Shown: positions 51,346 through 60,482, counted from the first letter of the stretch. The stretch is 64,000 bases of DNA from Cohnella endophytica (GCF_003628305.1 NZ_RBZM01000002.1:620001-684000), one strand, 5' to 3'. Notes: generated by a model not told the origin, from the letters alone. Made by a program: numbers and translations.

Positions 51346-53703
51346 TTACGCTTGGATTACGATTTCGTACACGGGTACGGCGCTAACGGAAACGATATCG
51401 GCGATCGATTCCTTGGCGGATTCGCTCCAGCCCGCCATCGTCGTATTGCTGTTGACGACCGTGCCTCTGCGAATCGGGGAAACGTATACGTACATCCCTT
51501 TTGCGACCAATCGCTCCTCGAACCGCTTTAATCCGATTTCCCAAGTCGTGTCGTTGCAGAAGTTATCGTTGATGAGCTCGCCGTCTATGAAAGCATAACC
51601 GATATCGCCGCAATAATCGATGCGCAGCAGCGCTTCCTTGATGCCGTCGAACGCTCCTGTCTCGAATTCTAGCACGGCTCGTTCGTTCTTAACCTTCGTA
51701 TATCCGAAAGCAATCTCTTTCTTAGGCGCCCGTAATCCGTAAGTCGTAAATAGGCCTTCCTCCGCGACGTCGACCAATTCCCCGCCCGATACTTCTCCCG
51801 GCGAAGACTCGAAATCAGGGAACACGCTCAGCTTTACGTTTTCTTGATCCGTGGACTCTAGCTTGATTACATCGCCCGATATAAGCAGATTCGCATTCGT
51901 CAATATAACCCGCTCTCTGCCACGAACGTCGACCTTCCAGAAATCAAGACTTTGATCGTCCGTCATCGTGTAAATCGCGATTTTCTTGCCTTCCGCGGAA
52001 ACAAGGCGGATGAGGCTCGCGCCCTCATGATCAACGCGAATGACCGTCATTCCCTCGGAATGCTCCACGGAACCCTTATCCACCTCGGCACTTACCAGAT
52101 TCCCGGACAGCATCGCGTATTCGCCTTTCATCCCCTGCGGAATGAAGAAGAAGTAGTACGCTTCACCCTCGACATCGATCTTCGTCACGAGTTGCGCCGT
52201 CGCGTATTTCAACTTGATTCCATCCAAATCGAAGTTAAAAGGCAAGATGGCGAAGCTTTCGCTGCCGAGCGTCAAATCTCCTTGGCTAGGAATCGCGATC
52301 GTTTCCTCAGGGAGGTCGATACTCACGTTAAAATCGTTCAGGTCATGATTGTCGACATGATCTTGGAAATTGTTCAGGAACAGGAATCCCGCCCCCTCAT
52401 GCGCACGAACCGCGTAACGTAACGTATCCACGTCATACGGATCCATCCGGGACGTATCGCCGGGCAAGATCGTCTTGGTCGCGGAAAACAGGCTTTGGAA
52501 ACCCGCGAAAAAATAATGCTGCAGCTTCGTCCGCTTGTACGACTCCCTTACCTGACCGAATTCCCCGATGAGCGCATCGAAATCGTACGACATTTTCGGG
52601 GTAGCCAAATCGTTCGTGTACGGATTAACCTTGCCCTTCGGGTTCGTACCGCCGTGATACATGTAGTATCCGAGCAAGTTGCAGCCTTCCGCCGCTTTCA
52701 TGACCGTCATAGCCGGAACGCTCTTGTACGGGAATTCGAAACGGTATTTGTAAAATTGCGTCATGCCCCCGCCCATCTCGCAGCAGGCATACGGATAGTC
52801 CTCGGGTTTATAAAAAGGCTCGAAATTATAGCTCTTCGGAATGTCGTTATTGTGCTTGTCCCGGAAAATATACTCGGGTGTCGCCGGATGTTCCTTCACG
52901 CCGGCGAAGCGGTCTTCCTCGTAGTAAATCCATGGCCAATAAGCGTAACCGCCCCATAGAGGAAGCATGTCCGGCACCGGCGTCGTCGCGCCTCCCCATC
53001 CCGTGCACGTGTAGATCGGGGTGTCGATCCCGGCTTCCAACGCCATCTCTTTCAGCTTTAACATATGCTCGTTGCCGTCGCTGCCGCCGTTCAGCCACAT
53101 ATTGTTAATGCCCACCGTTAATCCCCATTGCGCGGACGAATGGTTGTGTTCGTTCTCGATCTGGGTTCCGATGATCGGTCCGCCGTCTTTGAAGAGTAAC
53201 CCCTGCACCTGGTGCCCGATTTCATTGTATAAAGTGCGTGCGTAGGCTAAGTAACCTTCATCGTTGGAGCGAACCTCGAACGGACGTCCGAATAGCCAAT
53301 CCGGAAGGCCGCCGTTACGGATTTCCCCGTGATCGAAAGGACCGATTCGGATGATGACGTATACGTCATGCTTGCCGCACAGCTCGATGAACCGGCGCAA
53401 ATTCTTGTTGCCGCCCCATTCGAAAACCCCTTCGACTTCTTCATGCAAGTTCCAGAAAATATAAGTCGCGACGATATTGACGCCGCCCATTTTCATCTTG
53501 ATAATCTCGTCTTCCCAGTAACGTTCGTCGTACCGGGAGTAGTGAAACTCGCCGCAAATACCGAAGAACGGTGTCCCGTCTTTTTCCATGAAATAGTTCG
53601 TAAAGCTAATATGCTCTCCTGAGGGATTAGTGCCGCCAAGGTTGATATGACCCGAGAAAATATGTTTTTGATCGTCTATGACCGCAATCCGGTAGTTTTT
53701 CAT
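51346..53703 (-). CDS. GH35 beta-galactosidase
   Basis: ATG at 53703 with GAGAGGGG upstream; 785 aa, no signal peptide. The catalytic barrel (about 40-390) has 'FGICGEFHYSR', 'WNLHEEVEGVFEW' and 'GTQIENEHNH' with acid/base Glu185; the nucleophile is probably Glu309 in 'ACCEMGGG'. Beta-sandwich domains follow to the C-terminus. GH35 enzymes remove beta-linked D-galactose from oligosaccharides, which fits a galactan-derived substrate together with the GH43, GH27 and GH95 enzymes. Co-transcribed with lspA. Confidence 0.92.
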   Translation of the reverse strand: MKNYRIAVIDDQKHIFSGHINLGGTNPSGEHISFTNYFMEKDGTPFFGICGEFHYSRYDERYWEDEIIKMKMGGVNIVATYIFWNLHEEVEGVFEWGGNKNLRRFIELCGKHDVYVIIRIGPFDHGEIRNGGLPDWLFGRPFEVRSNDEGYLAYARTLYNEIGHQVQGLLFKDGGPIIGTQIENEHNHSSAQWGLTVGINNMWLNGGSDGNEHMLKLKEMALEAGIDTPIYTCTGWGGATTPVPDMLPLWGGYAYWPWIYYEEDRFAGVKEHPATPEYIFRDKHNNDIPKSYNFEPFYKPEDYPYACCEMGGGMTQFYKYRFEFPYKSVPAMTVMKAAEGCNLLGYYMYHGGTNPKGKVNPYTNDLATPKMSYDFDALIGEFGQVRESYKRTKLQHYFFAGFQSLFSATKTILPGDTSRMDPYDVDTLRYAVRAHEGAGFLFLNNFQDHVDNHDLNDFNVSIDLPEETIAIPSQGDLTLGSESFAILPFNFDLDGIKLKYATAQLVTKIDVEGEAYYFFFIPQGMKGEYAMLSGNLVSAEVDKGSVEHSEGMTVIRVDHEGASLIRLVSAEGKKIAIYTMTDDQSLDFWKVDVRGRERVILTNANLLISGDVIKLESTDQENVKLSVFPDFESSPGEVSGGELVDVAEEGLFTTYGLRAPKKEIAFGYTKVKNERAVLEFETGAFDGIKEALLRIDYCGDIGYAFIDGELINDNFCNDTTWEIGLKRFEERLVAKGMYVYVSPIRRGTVVNSNTTMAGWSESAKESIADIVSVSAVPVYEIVIQA

Positions 53704-53789
53704 GAAAGAAACCCCTCTCCATCTCGTTCCTGCAACAACATCATAGAACAAATTCGAGACTTTGCATCCCGGAGAAGGTTACGATTATC

Positions 53790-53819
53790 TTGAATAACTT
53801 TAGGTAAACGAAATAAAAA
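53790..53819 (+). promoter_or_regulatory. Weak candidate promoter for an antisense RNA
   Basis: TTGAAT (53790) and TAAAAA (53814) are 18 bases apart on the plus strand and would start an RNA near 53826, antisense to the 3' part of the toxin message, as in TxpA/RatA systems. The hexamers are poor and this rests on position. Confidence 0.25.
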
Positions 53820-53821
53820 GC

Positions 53822-54016
53822 ACAACTTGTAACTGGTGATTGATGCTTATTGCGAACTCAAATTAGATCAGAGTGATGGACTATTTCCTCTTATCCATGT
53901 AGCTTAACAATGTGAGGATAAATACTCCGAAGGCAAACATTATCGTAAGAGATTGAAAAACATCCATTACATGTTCCTCCTTTTTATGAGTGCCGAATTC
54001 ACCACTTACAAGTTGT
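53822..54016. repeat. Inverted repeat flanking the toxin gene
   Basis: ACAACTTGTAACTGGTG (53822-53838) and the complement of 54000-54016 (ACAACTTGTAAGTGGTG) agree in 16 of 17 bases. In the toxin message these would be the 5' end and the 3' end, able to pair with each other. Confidence 0.7.
53881..53967 (-). CDS. Holin-like type I toxin peptide (TxpA/BsrG family)
   Basis: A 28-residue peptide starting at the ATG at 53967 behind a strong AAGGAGG. It has one membrane helix and a basic tail: 'FQSLTIMFAFGVFILTLL' then 'SYMDKRK', the pattern of Hol_Tox/TxpA-type toxins of Firmicutes, which insert in the membrane when not silenced by an antisense RNA. A reading of 69 codons from 54090 is open but would begin before the predicted transcript start. 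Isolated between GH35 and the GntR gene. Confidence 0.75.
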   Translation of the reverse strand: MDVFQSLTIMFAFGVFILTLLSYMDKRK

Positions 54017-54022
54017 ATTCTC

Positions 54023-54028
54023 ATTATA
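54023..54028 (-). promoter_or_regulatory. -10 box of the toxin gene
   Basis: A perfect TATAAT on the minus strand; with a 6-7 base gap, transcription would begin at about 54016, the first base of the inverted repeat. The -35 (CTTCCA) is weak. Confidence 0.55.
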
Positions 54029-54104
54029 TTTTTCTTGGTTAATATTGGAAGTGTTGAAGGGACTATTTTCCTTTTGCTAGGATTCAACATTTTTCGATCG
54101 TTTG

Positions 54105-54812
54105 TCAGTCCCGTTTGACGAACAATTTGAAGACTCGGCTCTTTAAATAATCCAAGGAATAGAACACAGGCCTGTCATCCTCATCGAAATGAAGCTGCTT
54201 CAGCAAGATGAGTTCATCGCCAAGAACTTCCACTGCTTTGCGGTCCCGTTCTTCCGAGTTCCCGACAGCGCATATTTCCGTCACGGCGTAGGAGATGCGG
54301 ATGCCGAGCTTGACTCGAAGGAAATCGAAAATAGCTCCGGTAAACCCATCTTCGAAATGTTCTGCTCCGATCTCCCGCGGAAAAATATTGTAATAAAAAG
54401 CCACCTTATGATCGTCGGCGGTACGGATTCGTTCTAATACAATAACCGAATCTTCCGTCCGAAGCTTCTCCAGCCATTCGGGCTCGGCATTTCGGGTGTA
54501 TATTTTCACGTCCGTCTCGCTTTCTTTGAAACCGACGTCTTTAATCATTTCGCCGAGGCTTCGCAGCTTGTTCAAAGGATTTACGATCAAGGAGGAACGA
54601 TCGTTTACGTAAGTACCCACACCGTTCTTGCTTATCAAAGTCCCTTCTCTTTGAAGCATTTTCAAAGACTCTCTCAGCGTCGGACGACTTACGTCGAACT
54701 CCTTGGCCAACTCGGGTTCGGAAGGCAACTTCTCTCCCGGGCCGATCAGACCCGCATTAATTCTGCGTTCGATCTCTTCCTTAATACGGATATACAGCAG
54801 CTTTTTTCCCAT
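54105..54812 (-). CDS. GntR-family regulator (HutC/UTRA type)
   Basis: ATG at 54812 with GAGAGGA upstream; 235 aa. N-terminal winged helix ('KLPSEPELAKEFDVSRPTLR', about 28-47; 'GVGTYV') and C-terminal UTRA effector domain (about 85-232), which in this branch binds sugars or amino acid derivatives. It may repress the GH35-lspA unit or a distant operon. No specific operator was identified. Confidence 0.9.
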   Translation of the reverse strand: MGKKLLYIRIKEEIERRINAGLIGPGEKLPSEPELAKEFDVSRPTLRESLKMLQREGTLISKNGVGTYVNDRSSLIVNPLNKLRSLGEMIKDVGFKESETDVKIYTRNAEPEWLEKLRTEDSVIVLERIRTADDHKVAFYYNIFPREIGAEHFEDGFTGAIFDFLRVKLGIRISYAVTEICAVGNSEERDRKAVEVLGDELILLKQLHFDEDDRPVFYSLDYLKSRVFKLFVKRD

Positions 54813-54933
54813 TGGATTTATCCTCTCAGGTATCGGGTGGGGCATTGTTTTCAGACTAACAAAAAAACGCCTGCTATGCCAACCTTGGCGCACGGTTGCC
54901 GATATGCGAGAATGCTTCGTCAAAGCCAATAAA

Positions 54934-54965
54934 ATCAGGGTACCCTCAAATGAGAGTCCCCTGAT
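54934..54965 (-). terminator. Terminator after the secreted-protein gene
   Basis: ATCAGGG...CCCTGAT outer arms plus CTC-GAG inner pairs form a hairpin with a four-base loop, 31 bases beyond the stop at 54997. Confidence 0.65.
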
Positions 54966-54996
54966 CGTTAGAATGGATTGGCGCGGTTGTTGTTAA

Positions 54997-56340
54997 TTAC
55001 TTAGCTTCGACGTAAGCGGAAACTTTCGCTTGACCATTGCTGGTCACGACATTGTTCCATGTCATCGAGCTACCGGGAGCCACTATTGCCGATACATAGC
55101 CCATGTCATCGTCGCCCGAGGTTCCGTCCGAATCGTACACGTGGATTTCAACATTCGTATTGGACGGTTTGGCAACGAATACGGTATTATAGCTTTCCGA
55201 GAAATTAGGTCCGAATTCCGCGTCGTTTGCGCCAAATACGATATTGTAATTCTGATACATAGGCGCATCGTTTTTCTTCCAGAACCTAGCGTCCGTCTGG
55301 CCTTGACCATTTACGTAAGCCTTGATGTAAATATCGCTTTTACCTCCAAAAGGGTCGCGATCGGCCATACTCTGCGTATTTACAAGCACGATCTTATGTG
55401 AGTAATACGGATTGCTAACATAACTGTGCGAAAAGGTACCGAGGCCATTCAGATGTACATCTACCTGATGCGCCGGATCGGACCAGTTCATTCCTTGCAA
55501 CGTCGGGCCGTCATCTTTGTCATCCCAGTTCCATGGTGCATTGGCTGAATTCGGCGTATGATCGTTGCCTGCAAAAGTTCCCCATGAAGAGAAAATATTC
55601 GGATCGGTTCTCCTGTTCCACAAGTCGCCCCATTCGATCAGATCATAACCGTAATGGTTTACATAGCTTCCCGAAGTGTTGGTCGGAAATTCGGCCGTGC
55701 CCGTGAAATCATATACGATACCGTCGCCACCGGGAGCGCTGGACCCATCATAGGCGTGCACGCCGTGACCGCCGCTCGGGCTCTGTCCGTTAGCTTGGCA
55801 GAATACCTTCGGATGGCTTCCATTAAACAGGACTCCGCCGTCTACATTGTCCGAACCAGATGTAATGCTCTTATCGTTGGTATAGTCATACCACTGATTG
55901 TGAGCCATCGTTTCCATCAACTGAAACTTCCCGTAGGTCGATCCATCCTTCCTGATTACGAGGAATAATCCTTCCAGATCGTTTTCATGCGCATCAAGCG
56001 GTCTCGTGTAAGCATCGTCTCTTGCATGAAACAAGTCGTATTCTATGAAGTAATGGGTGACCGTTTCGGATACTTTGTAATAGACATAACCCTTCTCTTG
56101 GTAATTATTGAGATTATCCCAATTGTTAAGAGCCAGATAATCGCCGTCGTAATTGAAGCTGGTAATAAAATCCGCCCTGACGTTTAGATCCGCGTTCACG
56201 TCCTGATAGATCTGAGGGGCCCAATACGCAGCCAGATCCGAATTGCTCACGGCAGCATGCGTTGTCGTGACCGAGCTGTTAAACAAAGTAGCGGCGAGCA
56301 TCGATACAGACAAAAAACTTAACGCTTTTTTCTTCAACAT
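54997..56340 (-). CDS. Secreted protein of unknown function
   Basis: ATG at 56340 with GGAGGG upstream; 447 aa. Signal peptide 1-30 (cut after 'THA'). The mature protein is rich in Asp, Asn, Trp and Tyr. The conserved-looking core 'HENDLEGLFLVIRKDGSTYG' near 120-140 and 'HNQWYDY' resemble a poorly characterised family with Vps62-like members. The C-terminal third ('DIYIKAYVNGQ', 'VEIHVYDSDGTSGDDDMGYV') looks like a calcium-binding C2-type beta-sandwich. I do not recognise an enzyme motif with certainty. Monocistronic. Could be a surface or spore-associated factor. Confidence 0.8.
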   Translation of the reverse strand: MLKKKALSFLSVSMLAATLFNSSVTTTHAAVSNSDLAAYWAPQIYQDVNADLNVRADFITSFNYDGDYLALNNWDNLNNYQEKGYVYYKVSETVTHYFIEYDLFHARDDAYTRPLDAHENDLEGLFLVIRKDGSTYGKFQLMETMAHNQWYDYTNDKSITSGSDNVDGGVLFNGSHPKVFCQANGQSPSGGHGVHAYDGSSAPGGDGIVYDFTGTAEFPTNTSGSYVNHYGYDLIEWGDLWNRRTDPNIFSSWGTFAGNDHTPNSANAPWNWDDKDDGPTLQGMNWSDPAHQVDVHLNGLGTFSHSYVSNPYYSHKIVLVNTQSMADRDPFGGKSDIYIKAYVNGQGQTDARFWKKNDAPMYQNYNIVFGANDAEFGPNFSESYNTVFVAKPSNTNVEIHVYDSDGTSGDDDMGYVSAIVAPGSSMTWNNVVTSNGQAKVSAYVEAK

Positions 56341-56512
56341 TAATTTCCCTCCATTTAATGTTTTATTAAGCTGTCTGACATCTCCATTTTATTTAAGCCC
56401 TCCAATAGTTTCAATTCATGGTGTGTAAAAGCTTAATGTTGTTTTTGTAAAATACTAAACGTTGGCGAACCACCGAATGCCCACTTACCTCTTCGACTGC
56501 TCGATACAAAAA

Positions 56513-56561
56513 GGTACCTAAGCGTGAACACTTTTTGCGAAGTGTCCTGGCTATAGGTACC
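56513..56561 (-). terminator. Nested hairpin after the VOC gene
   Basis: GGTACCTA and TAGGTACC form the outer arms and ACACTT/AAGTGT an inner stem. It lies 12 bases past the VOC stop. The remainder of the 56341-56572 gap holds no other signal I can identify. Confidence 0.6.
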
Positions 56562-56572
56562 CGAATGCAATC

Positions 56573-57331
56573 TTATTCATAACGCCCTCCAATTAATAAA
56601 CGCATCGGATAGCCTTCCAGCGTAAATGCAAGCGCGCCGCCCTCCTCGAACGAGAACGGAATCCCCCTCGCGGAAAGCTTCTCTCGAACGCGACCGACGA
56701 AAGCGGAGTCGCTCGCTTGGAATTCGACTTCCATCTTCGGCGGCAATGCGACCATGGAGATGGGGATCCATCTCCGGCGAACGGAAGCGATAACGGCATG
56801 GGCTGTCCCTCCGATCGCAAACGTAAACGCGTCTGATACCATAGTCAACCGCATTCCGAACAAATCTACCAAACTCTCCCGAAAAGCGGCGACGTTCTCT
56901 ACGGGAAATCCGATTTCCCGAACATACATGATTTGCAGAGGGCCAGAGCTCTGCCAGCCGTCTTCGTTGACGTAGAGGTGCGAGATCATCTCCAACAAGT
57001 TGCCGTTATCGTCGCGAAAGTAGACGTTCTGACCCGTCTCGTATCGGTCCATCGTTCTGCCGTCCGGCCATTTCGACAATGGGATGCCCCGTTCCCGCAT
57101 CAGCGCGACGACTTCATCGAAGGCGGAGTACGGTACCTCGAAGGCTATATGAGCAGGCGTCAATGGCTCTTCCTTCTCCAGAAAAACCAATTCGAAATCG
57201 GGCGTCGGCCGGAAGCGAATCTCGTCATCCGATTCGAACGCGACTTCGAACCCGAGCAATTCTTCATAAAATTGCTTCGTTCCTTGCAGGGAAACCGTAT
57301 TTAAGACAAGTCGAGAAAAACGGGTGATCAT
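56573..57331 (-). CDS. Double VOC (glyoxalase/bleomycin-resistance) domain protein
   Basis: ATG at 57331 with GGAGG eight bases upstream; 252 aa. Two VOC units: about 1-125 ('NTVSLQGTKQFYEELLGFEV', 'YFRDDNGNLLEMI') and 130-250 ('IGFPVENVAAFRESLVDLFG'). Metal-dependent enzymes or binding proteins of this superfamily are too varied to name a substrate. Its start overlaps the FMN reductase stop (ATGA), so both are one transcript. Confidence 0.87.
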   Translation of the reverse strand: MITRFSRLVLNTVSLQGTKQFYEELLGFEVAFESDDEIRFRPTPDFELVFLEKEEPLTPAHIAFEVPYSAFDEVVALMRERGIPLSKWPDGRTMDRYETGQNVYFRDDNGNLLEMISHLYVNEDGWQSSGPLQIMYVREIGFPVENVAAFRESLVDLFGMRLTMVSDAFTFAIGGTAHAVIASVRRRWIPISMVALPPKMEVEFQASDSAFVGRVREKLSARGIPFSFEEGGALAFTLEGYPMRLLIGGRYE

Positions 57332-57894
57332 ACGCGAACCTCCGACGACTTGACGTTGCTCGTCGGTCGAAGCACGCGTGTCAAAGAGACCAGAGTATCC
57401 AATGCGCGCGCGACGCGTTGCTTGACGCCCGAATCCGCGGGGGAACCGTCGGCCGCGAATTGGCGCGCGTTGCCGCCAAGCGACAACCACTCCGGGCTGT
57501 TGAGGCCGTGGAGGTTGCGGACGATAGCTTGAAGATGCGTCAACGAGCTAACCCCCACCGCTCCTCCGGACGAGCTGACGGAAAGAACCGGTTTGCCGAG
57601 GAATTCATTCGATCCCAAGTAATCCAAAGCATTCTTCAACGCCCCCGAGATCGAACCATGATATTCCGGCGTCCCTAACACGATGGCATCCGCCTCGTCG
57701 ACGGAACGGATCAGGAAAGCCGCGTTCTCATCCAACGTCTCGTCGTCCGGCGCGTATAACGGCAGCGGGTGATCGTAAAGGTTGATGAGCGCTGTATCCG
57801 CACCCTGACTTCCTAACGTATCCGCCATATATTTGAGCAATTGCGTGCTTGTCGCGTTTCGGCGGTTGCTCCCCGCGATCAATACGATTTTCAT
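57328..57894 (-). CDS. NADPH-dependent FMN reductase
   Basis: ATG at 57894 with GAGAGGG seven bases upstream; 188 aa. Flavodoxin-like fold with the FMN phosphate loop 'AGSNRRNATSTQL' at the start and 'GTPEYHGSISGALKNALDYL' in the middle, the signature of the azoreductase/chromate reductase group. Reduces flavins or quinones with NADPH. Translationally coupled to the VOC gene. Confidence 0.9.
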   Translation of the reverse strand: MKIVLIAGSNRRNATSTQLLKYMADTLGSQGADTALINLYDHPLPLYAPDDETLDENAAFLIRSVDEADAIVLGTPEYHGSISGALKNALDYLGSNEFLGKPVLSVSSSGGAVGVSSLTHLQAIVRNLHGLNSPEWLSLGGNARQFAADGSPADSGVKQRVARALDTLVSLTRVLRPTSNVKSSEVRV

Positions 57895-58039
57895 CTCGAA
57901 CCCTCTCCTAAGCCAGCTTGTTGTATTTGTTGCTTTTAGCTTAACATGGAGGGCGGTTCGGTCCATCGGCAGATCGGAGGGACTTCGCCTCGCTAATCGG
58001 TCGTAAGACTTTAGTCGTAGACAAGCCGAAGCGGTCGCC

Positions 58040-58681
58040 TTAATCGAGACCGTTCTTGACGGCGTATAGCGCCGCTTGCGTCCGATCGGCCAAACCCAGC
58101 TTCGACAAAATGTTGCTCACATGCGTCTTCACGGTTTTCTCGGTGATACCGCACGCGGCGGCTAGCTCCTTATTCGAATTTCCTTGCGCGATGAGGCGCA
58201 GCACTTCCTTTTCCCTTTCGGTGAGCCGTTCCGTCGAATCGGAAGCCGTCGTCGCCGGAGCGGCCACGTGGGACATTAATTGACTGGCGACTTTGGGGTC
58301 CAATTGGGGAACGCCTTGAACCGATTGACGAATAGCCTCCGCGATCCGTTCCGGATCGATCTCCTTCAACAAATAGCCGTTCGCCCCTGCCTTGATGGCC
58401 GAGACGACGGAATCTTTATCGGAGAAGGTCGTCAAAACGAGAATCGTCAAGTTCGGATGGTCGCGCCTCAGATGCACGGTCGCTTCGATTCCGTTCATGA
58501 CCGGCATGATCAAGTCCATCAGGACGATATCGGGTTTAAGCTCCTGCGCGAGCTTCACGGCTTCTTCCCCGTTGGAGGCTTCGCCGACAACCTCGAGATC
58601 ATGCTGCAGGCCGAGAAAATAGTTCAAGCCTTGACGAACGATCGCATGATCGTCGGCCAATAAAATTCTCCATTTCGCCAT
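58040..58681 (-). CDS. NarL/FixJ-type response regulator
   Basis: ATG at 58681; 213 aa. An ATG at 58711 overlaps the kinase stop but has no ribosome site. Receiver with phosphorylated Asp56 ('VLMDLIMPVMNG') and LuxR-type helix-turn-helix ('LTEREKEVLRLIAQGNSNKE', 'EKTVKTHVSNILSKLG'). Works with the kinase gene immediately upstream. The sequence resembles LiaR/VraR-like regulators. Confidence 0.93.
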   Translation of the reverse strand: MAKWRILLADDHAIVRQGLNYFLGLQHDLEVVGEASNGEEAVKLAQELKPDIVLMDLIMPVMNGIEATVHLRRDHPNLTILVLTTFSDKDSVVSAIKAGANGYLLKEIDPERIAEAIRQSVQGVPQLDPKVASQLMSHVAAPATTASDSTERLTEREKEVLRLIAQGNSNKELAAACGITEKTVKTHVSNILSKLGLADRTQAALYAVKNGLD

Positions 58682-58707
58682 GTTTCTAATGTCCTTCCCC
58701 TCTTCGA

Positions 58708-60315
58708 TCATATCGGTAGCCGTACGACGACTCGTGTACCGTTCGCCGCATTGCTCTTGACCGTTACGGAGCCGCCTACCGATTCGGCCCTCTCCCGCAT
58801 CGTCGCCATTCCGAATTTGTTCGATCCCGTCGACGAATCCGATTCGATCCCCGGACCGTTATCGGAAATCGTCAGACACGCTTCCCATTCGGTATACGAC
58901 AACAAGATCGACGCTTCGGCCGTACCCGCATGCTTGCTAACGTTGTTTAACGCTTCTTGACCGATCCGCCAGAAAACGTTCTGCAGTCTTTCCGACAATT
59001 CGGTCGGGTCACCGGAACGCAACTTAACGCGCAATCCGATCTGTTCGCCGTACCGCTGCAAGCCTGTCAGCAAACCTTCTTCCAGCCCAGCAGGCCTTAA
59101 TTGGCGAATCATCGCCCGCATCTCTCCGATCGCGGATTGCGAGAGCCGTTGAATTCGTCCAAGCGCTTCTTTGGTCGCTTCCGTCACGTCGGGCAATGCT
59201 TGCGACAGCCCTTTCGCGTTCAAGCTCAGGGAGAACAGCATTTGCGATACCGAATCGTGAAGATCGCGCGCGATCCGATTGCGCTCTTCCCATCTTGTAA
59301 GCTCGTGGCTTTTCTCGTTCAGGGAAATCGTTTCGAAGGCAAGCGCGACGTGCGAAGCCAGCGCTTCCAACGCTTCCAGATCGATCTCGTCCATGCCGTC
59401 GGGTTCCGTGCTCCCCGCGACGAGAAAGCCCCAATTCTTGCCGTTCATCTGCACGGGCGCCGCGCAACCGCTTCGCCACATGCCCCGGCCCCGTTCTTCT
59501 CTCGTAGGAACGTCCCGCCATAGCGCCGGCCGTTGATCCGCGAGCGTCCGAATAATCCGATCTTCCTGCGCGTTGATATCGGTTTCTCCTCGTGCGTCGA
59601 TCTTTCCTTCGGCATACGACGTCCGGAAAAAGCTCTCGGAGGATCGTTGAACGTAAAGCGCCAGACTTGGCCAAGCCATCTGTTCTCCGGCAAGCCTAAC
59701 GATCTCCGCATCTAAGCTTTCCTTTGCCCTAGTCGAACCGAGATGACGAGCTACAGTGCCTAGTCTTGACAACAAGTCGGCCCTTTTTCTTTCCATCCGG
59801 AATAGCTGTATCCGATGCGAAGCCGTGCCGATCTGATAAGCGATGCTTTGAAGGAGCGCAAGCTCTTCATCCGTAAAGCGGGTCTTGCCCGGAGAAGCGA
59901 CATTGAGAATGCCGAACAATTCCTCGCCGGCGCGAAGCGGAATGGAAGCGTGATGAGTAATGCCGTCCGTATCGCCACGCCTTAGACGGATCGCGTCTTC
60001 GATGCGCTTGCAATTCAGGATGTTAACGGCATGATGGAGCCGGCCGTCCCGAAAGCGGTCGATGCACCAGCAACTTCCGCTTTTCATCGGCTTTCTGTCC
60101 GTTACTTGCAGCGCGTAAGGTAGCTGGTTTTCCGCCGCGAACTTGTAGTGTCTGTCTCCCGGTTTCAAGAGGAAAATCCACCCCGTCTTCAGCCCCGTCA
60201 ACGCAAGCAGCTTCTGCAAAACGCTGTCAAGCATTGGCTCCATCTCGTAGGCTTCGTTGATCGTCTCGGCGATCTCGCGCAGCAATTCCAGCCGTTGAAT
60301 GGGCGATTGTTCCAT
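58708..60315 (-). CDS. Cytoplasmic GAF-domain sensor histidine kinase (HisKA_3)
   Basis: ATG at 60315 with AAGGAGGGG upstream; 535 aa, no membrane helix. Two GAF domains (about 15-170 and 185-325), then the HisKA_3 dimerisation domain with 'ARDLHDSVSQMLFSL' carrying the phosphorylated His, and an ATPase domain with 'DNGPGIES' and 'GMATMRERAESVGG'. Senses an internal signal through GAF; the first contains 'CWC' and other cysteines. Paired with the regulator at 58.0 kb. Confidence 0.92.
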   Translation of the reverse strand: MEQSPIQRLELLREIAETINEAYEMEPMLDSVLQKLLALTGLKTGWIFLLKPGDRHYKFAAENQLPYALQVTDRKPMKSGSCWCIDRFRDGRLHHAVNILNCKRIEDAIRLRRGDTDGITHHASIPLRAGEELFGILNVASPGKTRFTDEELALLQSIAYQIGTASHRIQLFRMERKRADLLSRLGTVARHLGSTRAKESLDAEIVRLAGEQMAWPSLALYVQRSSESFFRTSYAEGKIDARGETDINAQEDRIIRTLADQRPALWRDVPTREERGRGMWRSGCAAPVQMNGKNWGFLVAGSTEPDGMDEIDLEALEALASHVALAFETISLNEKSHELTRWEERNRIARDLHDSVSQMLFSLSLNAKGLSQALPDVTEATKEALGRIQRLSQSAIGEMRAMIRQLRPAGLEEGLLTGLQRYGEQIGLRVKLRSGDPTELSERLQNVFWRIGQEALNNVSKHAGTAEASILLSYTEWEACLTISDNGPGIESDSSTGSNKFGMATMRERAESVGGSVTVKSNAANGTRVVVRLPI

Positions 60316-60425
60316 CAGGTCCCCTCCTTGACGCGCACCATGCTCGTTTCATGGAAATGAATATGCCGCGCTGGTATTCTATCGCTTAAGTATAATTCAA
60401 GTACTTTACGATTTCCTCTCAAAAA

Positions 60426-60469
60426 GAAGCCTGCCCTCCGATATCTTGCAAGAACGGAGGGCAGGCTTC
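60426..60469 (-). terminator. Terminator of the germination genes
   Basis: A perfect 15-base stem, GAAGCCTGCCCTCCG with its complement, 14 bases after the GerC stop. A-run and T-run on either side. Confidence 0.9.
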
Positions 60470-60482
60470 CATGTTTTTACGT

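Noticed and set aside
53881-54090. A 69-residue reading that contains the toxin peptide
   Set aside because: It would begin before the predicted transcript start and runs through the inverted repeat; the strong AAGGAGG sits before the internal ATG at 53967.
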